A stretch of 64,000 nt of DNA from Litchfieldella anticariensis FP35 = DSM 16096. Lineage in GTDB: Bacteria > Pseudomonadota > Gammaproteobacteria > Pseudomonadales > Halomonadaceae. Location of the stretch: assembly GCF_000409775.1 (NCBI RefSeq), contig NZ_KE332392.1, positions 288,459 through 352,458 of the forward strand, in the 5' to 3' direction. Below, piece by piece: positions 55,244 to 63,122 of this stretch. Numbering within the stretch: position 1 is the first letter of the stretch; each line of letters begins with the position of its first letter. A model generated the notes under the pieces. The model made no database searches. It was not told the origin of the DNA and saw only the letters and a program-made list of their open reading frames with translations. Both the position numbers and the translations under genes were made by a program.

Positions 55244-55753
55244 TTAGCCTGTCAAAGTTTTCAAGTATCTGTCGACGATCTCTTCTGGGGGGAGACGAAT
55301 GTCGATAACAATGGCTTCATCTTCGCCAGGAGCTTGCAGATCTCTAAGTTGGCTGTCGAGCATATGATCACCATGAAAAAAGTGTCCTTGGCGGCTTACC
55401 AGCCGTCGTAATAGCACGTCACGATCACCATGAAGATACAGGATACGCAGCTCTGGAGCCCCTTGGCGTAGTATGTCCCGATAGCGACGCTTGAGAGCGG
55501 AGCATCCAATAACCACTGTCTTCTTCCGCCTTCCGTAGTCACGATAGAAGTTGGCAAGTGTTTGCAACCAGTCTTTTCTGTCATTGTCATTCAGTGGCTC
55601 ACCTCGTGACATCTTGGCAATGCTGGTAGCGCTGTGATGATCGTCGGCATCGATGAAATCAGCTTGTAGCCGTTCAGCAATGAGCTTCCCTATGTGAGAT
55701 TTTCCCGACCCGGAAACGCCCATTACCAGAATGGATTTTGGCCTGGTGTCCAT
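55244..55753 (-). CDS. gntK: Gluconokinase
   Basis: The 169-residue kinase has Walker A GVSGSGKS (residues 12-19), DADDHHSATSIAKMSRGEPL and VVIGCSALKRRYRDILR, all typical of GntK. It makes 6-phosphogluconate, the substrate of Edd, so gluconate enters the Entner-Doudoroff path at that point. It is convergent with the TRAP genes and not cotranscribed with them. GC content drops after its start. Confidence 0.94.
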   Translation of the reverse strand: MDTRPKSILVMGVSGSGKSHIGKLIAERLQADFIDADDHHSATSIAKMSRGEPLNDNDRKDWLQTLANFYRDYGRRKKTVVIGCSALKRRYRDILRQGAPELRILYLHGDRDVLLRRLVSRQGHFFHGDHMLDSQLRDLQAPGEDEAIVIDIRLPPEEIVDRYLKTLTG

Positions 55754-56046
55754 TGTTTATTACTCGAATAATACATTGACAACGTGTGCCGCATTATAAC
55801 GGCTATAGGTGGTAAAGAACCAGAAAAACTCAGGCTTAATATGTATCTTTTGATAACGTGCCAGAAGGATTTTTAGCATGCACCAATATGGTGAGATAAA
55901 AGAGGTCGATAGCGCAATCTGGCCCCAATATAGTGCTTGGTGCTTAATGCCAGCATATAACATGGCGATATCTGACAACGAAATGGGTGCTTTGGCATGC
56001 TACGTGCTAGGTTCATCATTAGCATGAACGCTACATAGGTGCTGCC
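55754..56046. other. AT-rich region upstream of the phosphatase gene
   Basis: This stretch of nearly 300 bases is much richer in A and T than the surrounding genes. It must hold promoters for gntK (minus) and for the glucosylglycerate genes (plus), but no hexamer pair stands out. Short frames here show no protein features. Confidence 0.4.
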
Positions 56047-56889
56047 ATGACACAGTTGTCTTCTCGTCCACGAGTGGTATTCACCGATCTTGATGGTTCC
56101 TTGCTCGACCATGATACCTATGGCTGGCAACCCGCCAGTGCCTGGCTGTCACGACTGCAACATGCCGGTGTACCGGTAATCCCCGTCACCAGTAAGACTC
56201 GTGCCGAACTACTGTCCCTGCGCCTTGATCTGGGGCTAAGCAATAGCCCATTCATCGCCGAGAATGGCGCTGTGATCGGTTTGCCACCAGCCTGGCAGCA
56301 CGCCCGCCTTGATCGTAATCCAGACAATGTCGGAGGGTTGTGCATCAAGACGCCCAGCTTGGATGTGGGATTCATTCGCAGACGCCTGGAGGTACTCAGG
56401 GAACGGCTAGGGCTGTCGTTTCGTAGCATGGGGGAAATGGCGCTGGACGAGATCATGGAGCATACCGGACTTCCTGAACCACAAGCGCGATTGGCCCGGG
56501 TTCGTGAAGGTAGCGAGCCGCTGATTTGGCAGGACTCCGAAGCGGCGTTGAAACATTTCGCTCAGGCGCTCAATGACGATGGTCTGCACCTGACTCGCGG
56601 CGGACGCTTCCTGCACGTAATGGGTCGGGTGCACAAGGGAGACGCTCTGCATTGGTTGGTCGATCGATTCGTGGCATTACGCGGCACCCGGCCGCACACC
56701 CTGGGGTTGGGTGATGGTCCCAATGATATACCGCTGTTGGAAGCAGTGGACCTGGCGGTACTGATTCGTGGTCGTCATGGTCAGCCAGTCGAGGTCAAGG
56801 CCGAGCGACTCTATCGCACCCGCGAACATGGTCCCGAAGGATGGGTCGAGGGGTTGGATTACTGGTGGGGTGAGGAGATCCCGATATGA
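56047..56889 (+). CDS. Glucosyl/mannosyl-3-phosphoglycerate phosphatase (HAD-IIB)
   Basis: The 280-residue phosphatase shows HAD motif I FTDLDGSLLD (residues 12-21, nucleophile Asp14), motif II VTSKTRAE and motif IV GLGDGPNDIPLL, with the family segment IAENGAVIGLP. It belongs to the mannosyl-3-phosphoglycerate phosphatase group (YedP-like), which also accepts glucosyl-3-phosphoglycerate. It overlaps the synthase gene by 4 bases, so both make the osmolyte glucosylglycerate (or mannosylglycerate) from NDP-sugar and 3-phosphoglycerate. Confidence 0.9.
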   Translation: MTQLSSRPRVVFTDLDGSLLDHDTYGWQPASAWLSRLQHAGVPVIPVTSKTRAELLSLRLDLGLSNSPFIAENGAVIGLPPAWQHARLDRNPDNVGGLCIKTPSLDVGFIRRRLEVLRERLGLSFRSMGEMALDEIMEHTGLPEPQARLARVREGSEPLIWQDSEAALKHFAQALNDDGLHLTRGGRFLHVMGRVHKGDALHWLVDRFVALRGTRPHTLGLGDGPNDIPLLEAVDLAVLIRGRHGQPVEVKAERLYRTREHGPEGWVEGLDYWWGEEIPI

Positions 56890-58106
56890 GCGACTTCTAT
56901 CAGAATGGCATCATCACCAATTTCCACAATCTGACCCGACGCCCGGTGGAGGCCCTGGAAGTCGATTTGGTGCGTTTTTCCATGCGGCGCCCCATGGGGC
57001 TAATCCTGCCGTCGCTCTATTCCGAGCTCGAGGGGCCGGCTCTGTCGCATATCGTCGATGAACTGGCCAAAGTGCCATATCTCTCGGAAATAGTCATTGG
57101 CCTGGATCAGGCCGACCGAGAGCAGTTCCTGCATGCCCGAGAGTTCTTTTCACGTCTGCCGCAGCACCATCGTATTCTGTGGAACGACGGGCCACGGCTG
57201 AGAGCGCTTGACGCCGAACTGGCTGCCGAGGGCATTTCCCCGCAAGAGCCGGGCAAGGGGCGCAATGTGTGGTTCTGTGCCGGCTATGTACTGGCCTCGC
57301 GGCGGGCCGAGGCGGTGGCGTTACATGACTGCGACATCGTCACCTACGATCGTAGTTTGTTGGCCCGACTGATCTATCCCGTAGCTCACCCTCAATTCAA
57401 CTACGAGTTTTGCAAGGGCTACTATTCACGTATCGCCGCGGGTAAGCTCAATGGCCGGGTGGCGCGCTTGATGGTGACACCGCTTATTCGTGCGCTGAAG
57501 AAGATCTACGGCCCCCTGTCATATCTCGACTATCTCGATAGCTATCGCTATCCGCTTTCCGGCGAATTTTCCATGCGTGCCGCCGTGCTAGACGGAATCC
57601 GCATTCCCAGTGACTGGGGGCTGGAAATCGGTGTGCTCTCCGAAGTGCATCGCAATTATTCCACCAAGCGGTTATGCCAGGTGGATATCGCCGATATCTA
57701 CGATCATAAGCACCAGCCGGTTTCCGAGGACGATCCCGGAGGCGGTCTCAATCGCATGAGTCTGGACATCGCCAAGGCGCTATATCGCAAACTGGCAACA
57801 TTGGGCATACAGATCAATGCTGAAAGCTTTCGCACCATCAAGGCGACTTACTATCGCATTGCCCTGGATCTGATCGAAACCTATGACAACGATGCCGTAA
57901 TGAACGGGTTGAAGCTCGATCGCCACAGCGAGGAACAGGCGGTGGAGTTGTTTGCCGCCAATATCATGGAGGCGGGGAAGGTGTTTCTCGACAATCCTCG
58001 CGACAAGCCTTTCATTCCCAGCTGGAACCGGGTGCAGGCGGCGATTCCCGATCTGCTGGAACGTATGCATGCGGCAGTAGAGCTCGATAACAAGGGCAAG
58101 GTGTAG
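56886..58106 (+). CDS. Glucosyl-3-phosphoglycerate synthase-like glycosyltransferase (GT81)
   Basis: The 406-residue enzyme has the GT-A core with VIGLDQADREQF, the metal-binding DCDIVTYDRSLL, the YPLSGEFSMRAAVL acceptor segment and the SDWGLEIGVLSEV motif characteristic of GpgS proteins. It transfers glucose from NDP-glucose to 3-phosphoglycerate; the phosphatase encoded just upstream then yields glucosylglycerate, a compatible solute. Mannose instead of glucose is possible, but the family is GT81 rather than the mannosyl enzymes of GT55. Confidence 0.9.
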   Translation: MSDFYQNGIITNFHNLTRRPVEALEVDLVRFSMRRPMGLILPSLYSELEGPALSHIVDELAKVPYLSEIVIGLDQADREQFLHAREFFSRLPQHHRILWNDGPRLRALDAELAAEGISPQEPGKGRNVWFCAGYVLASRRAEAVALHDCDIVTYDRSLLARLIYPVAHPQFNYEFCKGYYSRIAAGKLNGRVARLMVTPLIRALKKIYGPLSYLDYLDSYRYPLSGEFSMRAAVLDGIRIPSDWGLEIGVLSEVHRNYSTKRLCQVDIADIYDHKHQPVSEDDPGGGLNRMSLDIAKALYRKLATLGIQINAESFRTIKATYYRIALDLIETYDNDAVMNGLKLDRHSEEQAVELFAANIMEAGKVFLDNPRDKPFIPSWNRVQAAIPDLLERMHAAVELDNKGKV

Positions 58107-58269
58107 AGGACTCCAGCTTTTACTGGTAACGAGAGATCCAGCCCAAGAAGTAATGGGGACGGCTCAGATAGTTCGTGGAGCCTTGCACTCGATCAAGGTG
58201 GCTCTCTCGATTATCCAGTATGCTGAAGAAATCGAACATACAAGCTGGAGCGAGAGGGCGAAGTTCTGC

Positions 58270-59679
58270 ATGGCGACACTGACCTTCCAGGGGGCGGTCG
58301 GTGAGGTTACCGGGTCGCGTTACCTCATTGAGCTCAATGACACCGAACCATCCCACAAGTTGCTGTTGGAATGCGGCCTGCACCAAGGCGGTCCGGATGC
58401 TGAGCGAGTCAATGCCAGGCCTTTCGGCGCTCTTGCTCGACAACTATCCGCTGTGGTCCTGTCACATGGCCATCTCGATCATGCGGGGTTGTTGCCCAAG
58501 CTGGTACGTGAAGGATATCGCGGGCCGATTCATTGCCCCTGGGACACCCGGGATCTGTTGGAGATCATGCTGGCCGATGCCGCCTTCGTCATGGCCAAGG
58601 ACATCGAGTGGGAGAACAAATGGCGGACCAAGGCTGACAAACCGTTGCTCGAAGTGCTCTATGACTTGGACGATGTCGAGCGCACACTGAAGCTGTGTGA
58701 GCCCCATGGCTATGGCCAACCGGTGTCCTTGCCTGGCGGTGCAACCTTGGTGTTCCGTGATGCCGGCCATATCCTGGGATCGTCGATCGTGGAACTTGGT
58801 CTGCCATCTGGCGGGCGCCAGCGACGCTTGGTGTTTTCAGGAGACTTGGGTAATCCCAGCTCGGTGCTGATGAAAGAGCCCGAGAAAATCCATGAAGCCG
58901 ATGTGGTGATGATGGAAAGTACCTACGGTGACCGTGATCACCGTCCCTTGGAAGAGACCATCGAAGAATTTTCGCAGGTACTCGAGGAAGCGCACGATGC
59001 CGGTGGAAACGTTCTGATCCCGGCCTTTGCTGTCGGACGCACTCAGGAAATCCTTTATCACTTGAGCGTGCTGTACCACGAGGGGCGACTCAAGCAACAG
59101 CGTATCTTCCTCGACAGCCCCATGGCGATTCGCGTTACTGAGCTGTATGCCAGGAAACGCAAATCACTCAACCGCGAGGATCTCAAGGTACTCAATGTGG
59201 CTGCCCAAGGCGATCCTAGCCAGTACCTTCCTGTGCTACGTCTGACTCGTAGTGTCGAGGAGTCCATGGCCATCAACCGCATTCATGGCGGTGCTATCGT
59301 CATCGCCGGGGCAGGTATGTGCAATGGCGGCCGTATCTTGCATCACTTCCGCTACAACCTAGCCAAGCCTAGCACGAGAGTGGTGATCGTTGGCTTCCAA
59401 GCTGCCGGTACCTTGGGGCGACAGCTGGTCGATGGAGCCGAGCGAGTCAAGGTGCTGGGGGATGAATTGCCAGTGAAAGCGAAAATTCACACTATCGGAG
59501 GGTTCTCTGCGCATGCCGGTCAGTCTCATCTAGTGGGATGGGCGGGAGCTTTCCGTCATCGCCCTCAGTTTTATCTAGTACATGGTGAGCCGAGTGCTCA
59601 GAAGGCGCTACAAACGGCTTTGGCGGAAAGTGGTATCGAGGCCGATATACCTGGCTACGGTGATTGCGTTTCGTTATGA
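58270..59679 (+). CDS. Metallo-beta-lactamase/beta-CASP family RNA-processing-type hydrolase
   Basis: The 469-residue protein starts with a beta-lactamase fold: GEVTGSRYLIE, LLECGLHQGG and the metal-binding LSHGHLDHAG; motifs DAGHILGSS and FSGDLGN follow. A beta-CASP domain and the C-terminal RNA-specificity segment (VKAKIHTIGGFSAHAGQS) complete it. Bacterial members are related to CPSF73-type nucleases and RNase J, but their substrates are mostly unknown. ATG 58270 removes 39 upstream residues that are not conserved-looking. It lies 163 bases after gpgS. Confidence 0.9.
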   Translation: MATLTFQGAVGEVTGSRYLIELNDTEPSHKLLLECGLHQGGPDAERVNARPFGALARQLSAVVLSHGHLDHAGLLPKLVREGYRGPIHCPWDTRDLLEIMLADAAFVMAKDIEWENKWRTKADKPLLEVLYDLDDVERTLKLCEPHGYGQPVSLPGGATLVFRDAGHILGSSIVELGLPSGGRQRRLVFSGDLGNPSSVLMKEPEKIHEADVVMMESTYGDRDHRPLEETIEEFSQVLEEAHDAGGNVLIPAFAVGRTQEILYHLSVLYHEGRLKQQRIFLDSPMAIRVTELYARKRKSLNREDLKVLNVAAQGDPSQYLPVLRLTRSVEESMAINRIHGGAIVIAGAGMCNGGRILHHFRYNLAKPSTRVVIVGFQAAGTLGRQLVDGAERVKVLGDELPVKAKIHTIGGFSAHAGQSHLVGWAGAFRHRPQFYLVHGEPSAQKALQTALAESGIEADIPGYGDCVSL

Positions 59680-59685
59680 GCGATA

Positions 59686-59702
59686 CTTTAATATTATTAA
59701 AG
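59686..59702. promoter_or_regulatory. AT-rich palindrome upstream of the persulfide dioxygenase gene
   Basis: CTTTAATA, a central T and TATTAAAG form a perfect palindrome, 28 bases upstream of the -10 candidate TATACT (59730-59735, with TGG before it). AT-rich palindromes of this kind are typical of ArsR/BigR-type regulators that control persulfide dioxygenases. Confidence 0.5.
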
Positions 59703-59729
59703 ACTATAACGATATAACTTTTATTTTGG

Positions 59730-59764
59730 TATACTGCCCTCATATCGCCGCCATATACGATATG
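59730..59764 (+). promoter_or_regulatory. Promoter -10 element and inverted repeat before the persulfide dioxygenase gene
   Basis: TATACT (59730-59735) is a good -10 element. Directly downstream, CATATCG (59741-59747) and CGATATG (59758-59764) are inverted repeats with a 10-base spacer; the second arm overlaps the ribosome site TGGAGG. Binding of a regulator there could block transcription. Confidence 0.5.
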
Positions 59765-59774
59765 GAGGTATCAC

Positions 59775-60650
59775 ATGAACATTCCTACCGTTACCCATTT
59801 CTTCGACGAGCCCACTAACACGTTCAGCTACGTGGTACGGGATCCGATGAGTCGGGCCTGTGCCATTCTCGATTCTGTACTGGATTTCGACTATGCCGCT
59901 GGACGTACTGACGTACGTTCCGCTGATGCCGTCATCGATTTCATCCAGAAGGGAGGCCTAGAGGTAGCGTGGATCCTCGAAACTCACGTCCATGCCGACC
60001 ATCTGTCGGCCGCGCCTTACCTGAATGAAAAACTGGGGGGTAAGACCGGAATCGGTGCCAGGATCACGGAGGTTCAAGAGATCTTCGGGAAGGCGTTCAA
60101 TGCCGGCACTGAGTTTGCCCGCGACGGCAGTCAATTCGACCGGTTGTTCGAAGAGGGCGATACCTTCGCCATCGGCAATCTAGAAGGGCGGGTACTGCAT
60201 ACCCCGGGTCATACTCCAGCGTGTCTGACTTATGTGATTGGTGATGCCGCCTTTGTCGGCGACACCCTGTTCATGCCCGATTATGGGACTGCCCGATGCG
60301 ATTTCCCGGGTGGTGATGCCCGCGCCATGTATCGCTCGATCCAAAGGATATTGGCCTTGCTGCCCGAGACTCGTCTGTTTATGTGTCACGACTACAAGAC
60401 AGCAGAGCGGGAGGAGTATCGGCACGAAACCCATGTTGCTGAACAGCGGGCCCACAATATTCATGTGCATGAGGGGGTTAGTGAAGACGAGTTCGTTCGA
60501 ATGCGCATCGAACGCGATTCTACCCTGGACATGCCGCGGCTCATTCTCCCCTCGGTACAGGTCAACATGCGTGCTGGCCATATGCCACCGCCCGAGAGCA
60601 ACGGCCAAGTCTATCTCAAGGTTCCTCTCAACCTCCTTGGGCAAGAGTAG
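59775..60650 (+). CDS. Persulfide dioxygenase-like metallo-beta-lactamase (ETHE1/Blh group)
   Basis: The 291-residue protein has the metal ligands in ETHVHADHLSAAPYL, HTPGHTPACL and VGDTLFMPDYGTARCDFPGG, plus FMCHDYK near the C-terminal part. This ligand set and the DYGTARCDFPGG segment match the ETHE1/Blh branch, which oxidises glutathione persulfide in sulfide detoxification. No rhodanese domain or ArsR regulator lies next to it, unlike many relatives. It is transcribed from its own promoter after the beta-CASP gene. Confidence 0.92.
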   Translation: MNIPTVTHFFDEPTNTFSYVVRDPMSRACAILDSVLDFDYAAGRTDVRSADAVIDFIQKGGLEVAWILETHVHADHLSAAPYLNEKLGGKTGIGARITEVQEIFGKAFNAGTEFARDGSQFDRLFEEGDTFAIGNLEGRVLHTPGHTPACLTYVIGDAAFVGDTLFMPDYGTARCDFPGGDARAMYRSIQRILALLPETRLFMCHDYKTAEREEYRHETHVAEQRAHNIHVHEGVSEDEFVRMRIERDSTLDMPRLILPSVQVNMRAGHMPPPESNGQVYLKVPLNLLGQE

Positions 60651-60701
60651 ACGACATGAACCGGGTGGCGGGTGGAAGCCGAACGGAAGTGTGGTGATCC
60701 C

Positions 60702-62480
60702 TCAGCGCAGTACCAACCACAGGCTGCGATAGGGACGTAATTCTTTTACCGTCTCCCAAGGTACATCTTCCAACAGGTCGAACCAGCTACCGTCGCTGAG
60801 TGCCTCCAGGTCGAGCGGCTGGCGCTTGTCGGTGACGTTGTAGATCGCCAGCAGCCGACGGCCATTAGGCAGTGGTCCGCGCTCGATGGCGAGTAAGGTG
60901 TCCGGGGTGTCAAGAACGCGCTGCGGAGCCTCAGGATGGAAACAGGGCTCACTGCGTCGGATCGCCAAGCGGCGTTTCAGTGCCAGAAACACCTCTCGGG
61001 TCGGCGTGTTGCGGCTGTCGAGCAGTTCGTCGAGTTCTTCTTTCTGCCAGCGGCGGCGATTGATCGAGCGCAGCCGGCCGCTGCGCTCGATACCTTCATG
61101 ATCGTTGAGAGTGGCGGTCAAGGAGTGCAAGTAAAGCGCCGGGATGCCCTGCAAGGCCATCATCAAATGCTGGCTGCACAGGAAACGCTCGACCTGCCAA
61201 GGGTCGGGGCCGCGCCGGGTACCCTTGAGCGCTTCGAAGTAGGTGATGTTGATCTCGTAAGGCGAATCCTTGCCGTCGGGGTTGGCTTTCATGCTGACGA
61301 AGCCGCCGAAGCGATGCATCAGTTCGAGCAAGGTTTCGACCTCATGTTCAGGCAGCAGTCCTTCGAGCGCGCGCACACCGATGCCATCATGGCTGGCGGT
61401 GAAGTTGAGATAGCTGCAGCCGGGGGGCAAAGCCGGCAGGCTTTTCAACCAGCCCGCCAGGGTGGCGGCTTCACCACTGGTTAGAGTGTGCACCAGTAGC
61501 GGAGGCAGGGTGAACTGATAGATCAGATGCGCCTCATCAGGCATTTCCTGCTGACTATCGAGACGTTCCAGCCCCAGGTAGCTGAGGTTTTCGCGGTGAG
61601 GGACGTTGGTCTCGGTGACCAGCAACGTCCCCGGTGCCATGAAGTCGGCGACCGCGCGCAGTAGGCGCACGACAGCATGAGTCTGGGGTAAGTGGATGCA
61701 GGAAGTCCCGACGTCTTTCCACAGGTAGGCGATGGCGTCGAGGCGGATGATACGGGCGCCCTGCTCGATGTAGTAGAGCAGAATGCCGATAAATTCCAGC
61801 AACACGTCCGGGTTGGCGAAGTTGAGGTCGATCTGGTCGTCCGAGAAGGTTGCCCACACATGGCGAGTGCCTCGGCGCGTGGATACTGGCACCAACAGGG
61901 GAGTGTTGCGTGGTCGGGTTACCGCCGAGAGGTCGGTATCCGGTTCCATCTCGATGAAATAGTCGCGTCCCGGTTGGCTACCGGCCAGGTAGTCGACGAA
62001 CCACAGTGATTCGCGCGACACGTGATTGATCACCAGGTCCACCATCAGGTCGTGGTGATTGGCCAGGTGACGGATATGTGACCAATCGCCCAAGGCCGGG
62101 TTGACCTCACGGTAATGGATCACCGAGAAGCCATCGTCGCTGCTCCAAGGAAAGAAGGGCAGCACATGTACGCCACTGAAAGTACTGTCGAGACGGGTTT
62201 CGAGAAAGTCGTCTAGTACCTCGAGAGGAGGGCGTTCGCCATCCAGTAACGAGTCACCATAGGTGATCAACCACTGGTCCCGTTCGCTCCATAATGCGCC
62301 GGCTCGGGGAGTCGAGGTGTCACCAAGCGCACTGCTTTGGTGCGATAGCAACGTCAGCAAGCGTCTTAGTACTTCATCGGTGCGTGGGCCGTAGATTTCA
62401 GCCAGGCGCTCGGCCGCCAGTGCTATGAAGGTGTCTTCGTCCAGGTGGCGACCGGTAGTGGGGGGAAACGTCGAGGACAT
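60702..62480 (-). CDS. GH13_18 phosphorylase-like enzyme, probably glucosylglycerate phosphorylase
   Basis: The 592-residue protein has the GH13 regions in order: DLVINHV, IRLDAIAYLWK (nucleophile Asp), VTETNVPH (acid/base Glu) and NFTASHDGIG. The layout is that of sucrose phosphorylase and its relatives, which include glucosylglycerol and glucosylglycerate phosphorylases. Because the synthase and phosphatase for glucosylglycerate are encoded 3 kb away, phosphorolysis of glucosylglycerate to glucose 1-phosphate and glycerate is the best guess; sucrose remains possible. It is convergent with the persulfide dioxygenase gene and divergent from nrdR. A GGAG ribosome site precedes ATG 62480. Confidence 0.85.
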   Translation of the reverse strand: MSSTFPPTTGRHLDEDTFIALAAERLAEIYGPRTDEVLRRLLTLLSHQSSALGDTSTPRAGALWSERDQWLITYGDSLLDGERPPLEVLDDFLETRLDSTFSGVHVLPFFPWSSDDGFSVIHYREVNPALGDWSHIRHLANHHDLMVDLVINHVSRESLWFVDYLAGSQPGRDYFIEMEPDTDLSAVTRPRNTPLLVPVSTRRGTRHVWATFSDDQIDLNFANPDVLLEFIGILLYYIEQGARIIRLDAIAYLWKDVGTSCIHLPQTHAVVRLLRAVADFMAPGTLLVTETNVPHRENLSYLGLERLDSQQEMPDEAHLIYQFTLPPLLVHTLTSGEAATLAGWLKSLPALPPGCSYLNFTASHDGIGVRALEGLLPEHEVETLLELMHRFGGFVSMKANPDGKDSPYEINITYFEALKGTRRGPDPWQVERFLCSQHLMMALQGIPALYLHSLTATLNDHEGIERSGRLRSINRRRWQKEELDELLDSRNTPTREVFLALKRRLAIRRSEPCFHPEAPQRVLDTPDTLLAIERGPLPNGRRLLAIYNVTDKRQPLDLEALSDGSWFDLLEDVPWETVKELRPYRSLWLVLR

Positions 62481-62592
62481 GGGCAGCTCCGGACACGAGG
62501 TGGAGAGACGGAATTTCCTCTAGTCTTGCAGAAGCCGTGCCAGCCATGCACGCGACATCGGGATCCTGCTGGGCGGGATCAGGGTAAACCGT

Positions 62593-62598
62593 TACAAT
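62593..62598 (+). promoter_or_regulatory. Candidate -10 element of nrdR
   Basis: TACAAT lies 39 bases upstream of the nrdR start. The -35 region is poor, so this is only a candidate. Confidence 0.35.
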
Positions 62599-62637
62599 AC
62601 AACGACAAATAACGCTTAACACGCCGGAAGCTAGCCG

Positions 62638-63117
62638 ATGCACTGTCCTTTCTGCGGTACGCACGACACCAAGGTCACCGATTCACGCCTGGTGGCCGAT
62701 GGTGATCAAGTGCGGCGTCGTCGCCAATGCGCCGCCTGTGGCGAGCGTTTCACTACCTATGAAACCGCTGAATTGGTCATGCCACGCGTGATCAAGGCCG
62801 ATGGTTCTCGCGAGGTCTTCGACGAGACCAAACTGCGAGCGGGCATGCTGCGCGCATTGGAAAAACGACCGGTCAGTGCCGAGTCGATCGAGGCAGCAGT
62901 GGAACGTATGCGTCAGCGCTTGCGTGCCAAGGGCGAGCGCGAAATCGAGTCTCGCGAGGTTGGCGAAGAAGTCATGCGTGCTCTGAAACGACTCGATCAG
63001 GTCGCCTATATCCGCTTTGCCTCGGTTTACCGACGTTTCCAGGATATCGACGAATTCCGCGCCGAGATCGACCGGCTTGCCCAGGAACCACACTTCCCCC
63101 CCAATGATGACCATTGA
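62638..63117 (+). CDS. nrdR: Transcriptional repressor NrdR
   Basis: The 159-residue regulator has a zinc ribbon (Cys3, Cys6, Cys31, Cys34) and an ATP-cone ([19 protein letters not shown]). It represses ribonucleotide reductase genes in response to the dATP/ATP balance. ribD follows 5 bases after its stop, the usual nrdR-ribD order of gammaproteobacteria. Confidence 0.97.
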   Translation: MHCPFCGTHDTKVTDSRLVADGDQVRRRRQCAACGERFTTYETAELVMPRVIKADGSREVFDETKLRAGMLRALEKRPVSAESIEAAVERMRQRLRAKGEREIESREVGEEVMRALKRLDQVAYIRFASVYRRFQDIDEFRAEIDRLAQEPHFPPNDDH

Positions 63118-63122
63118 TCGCC

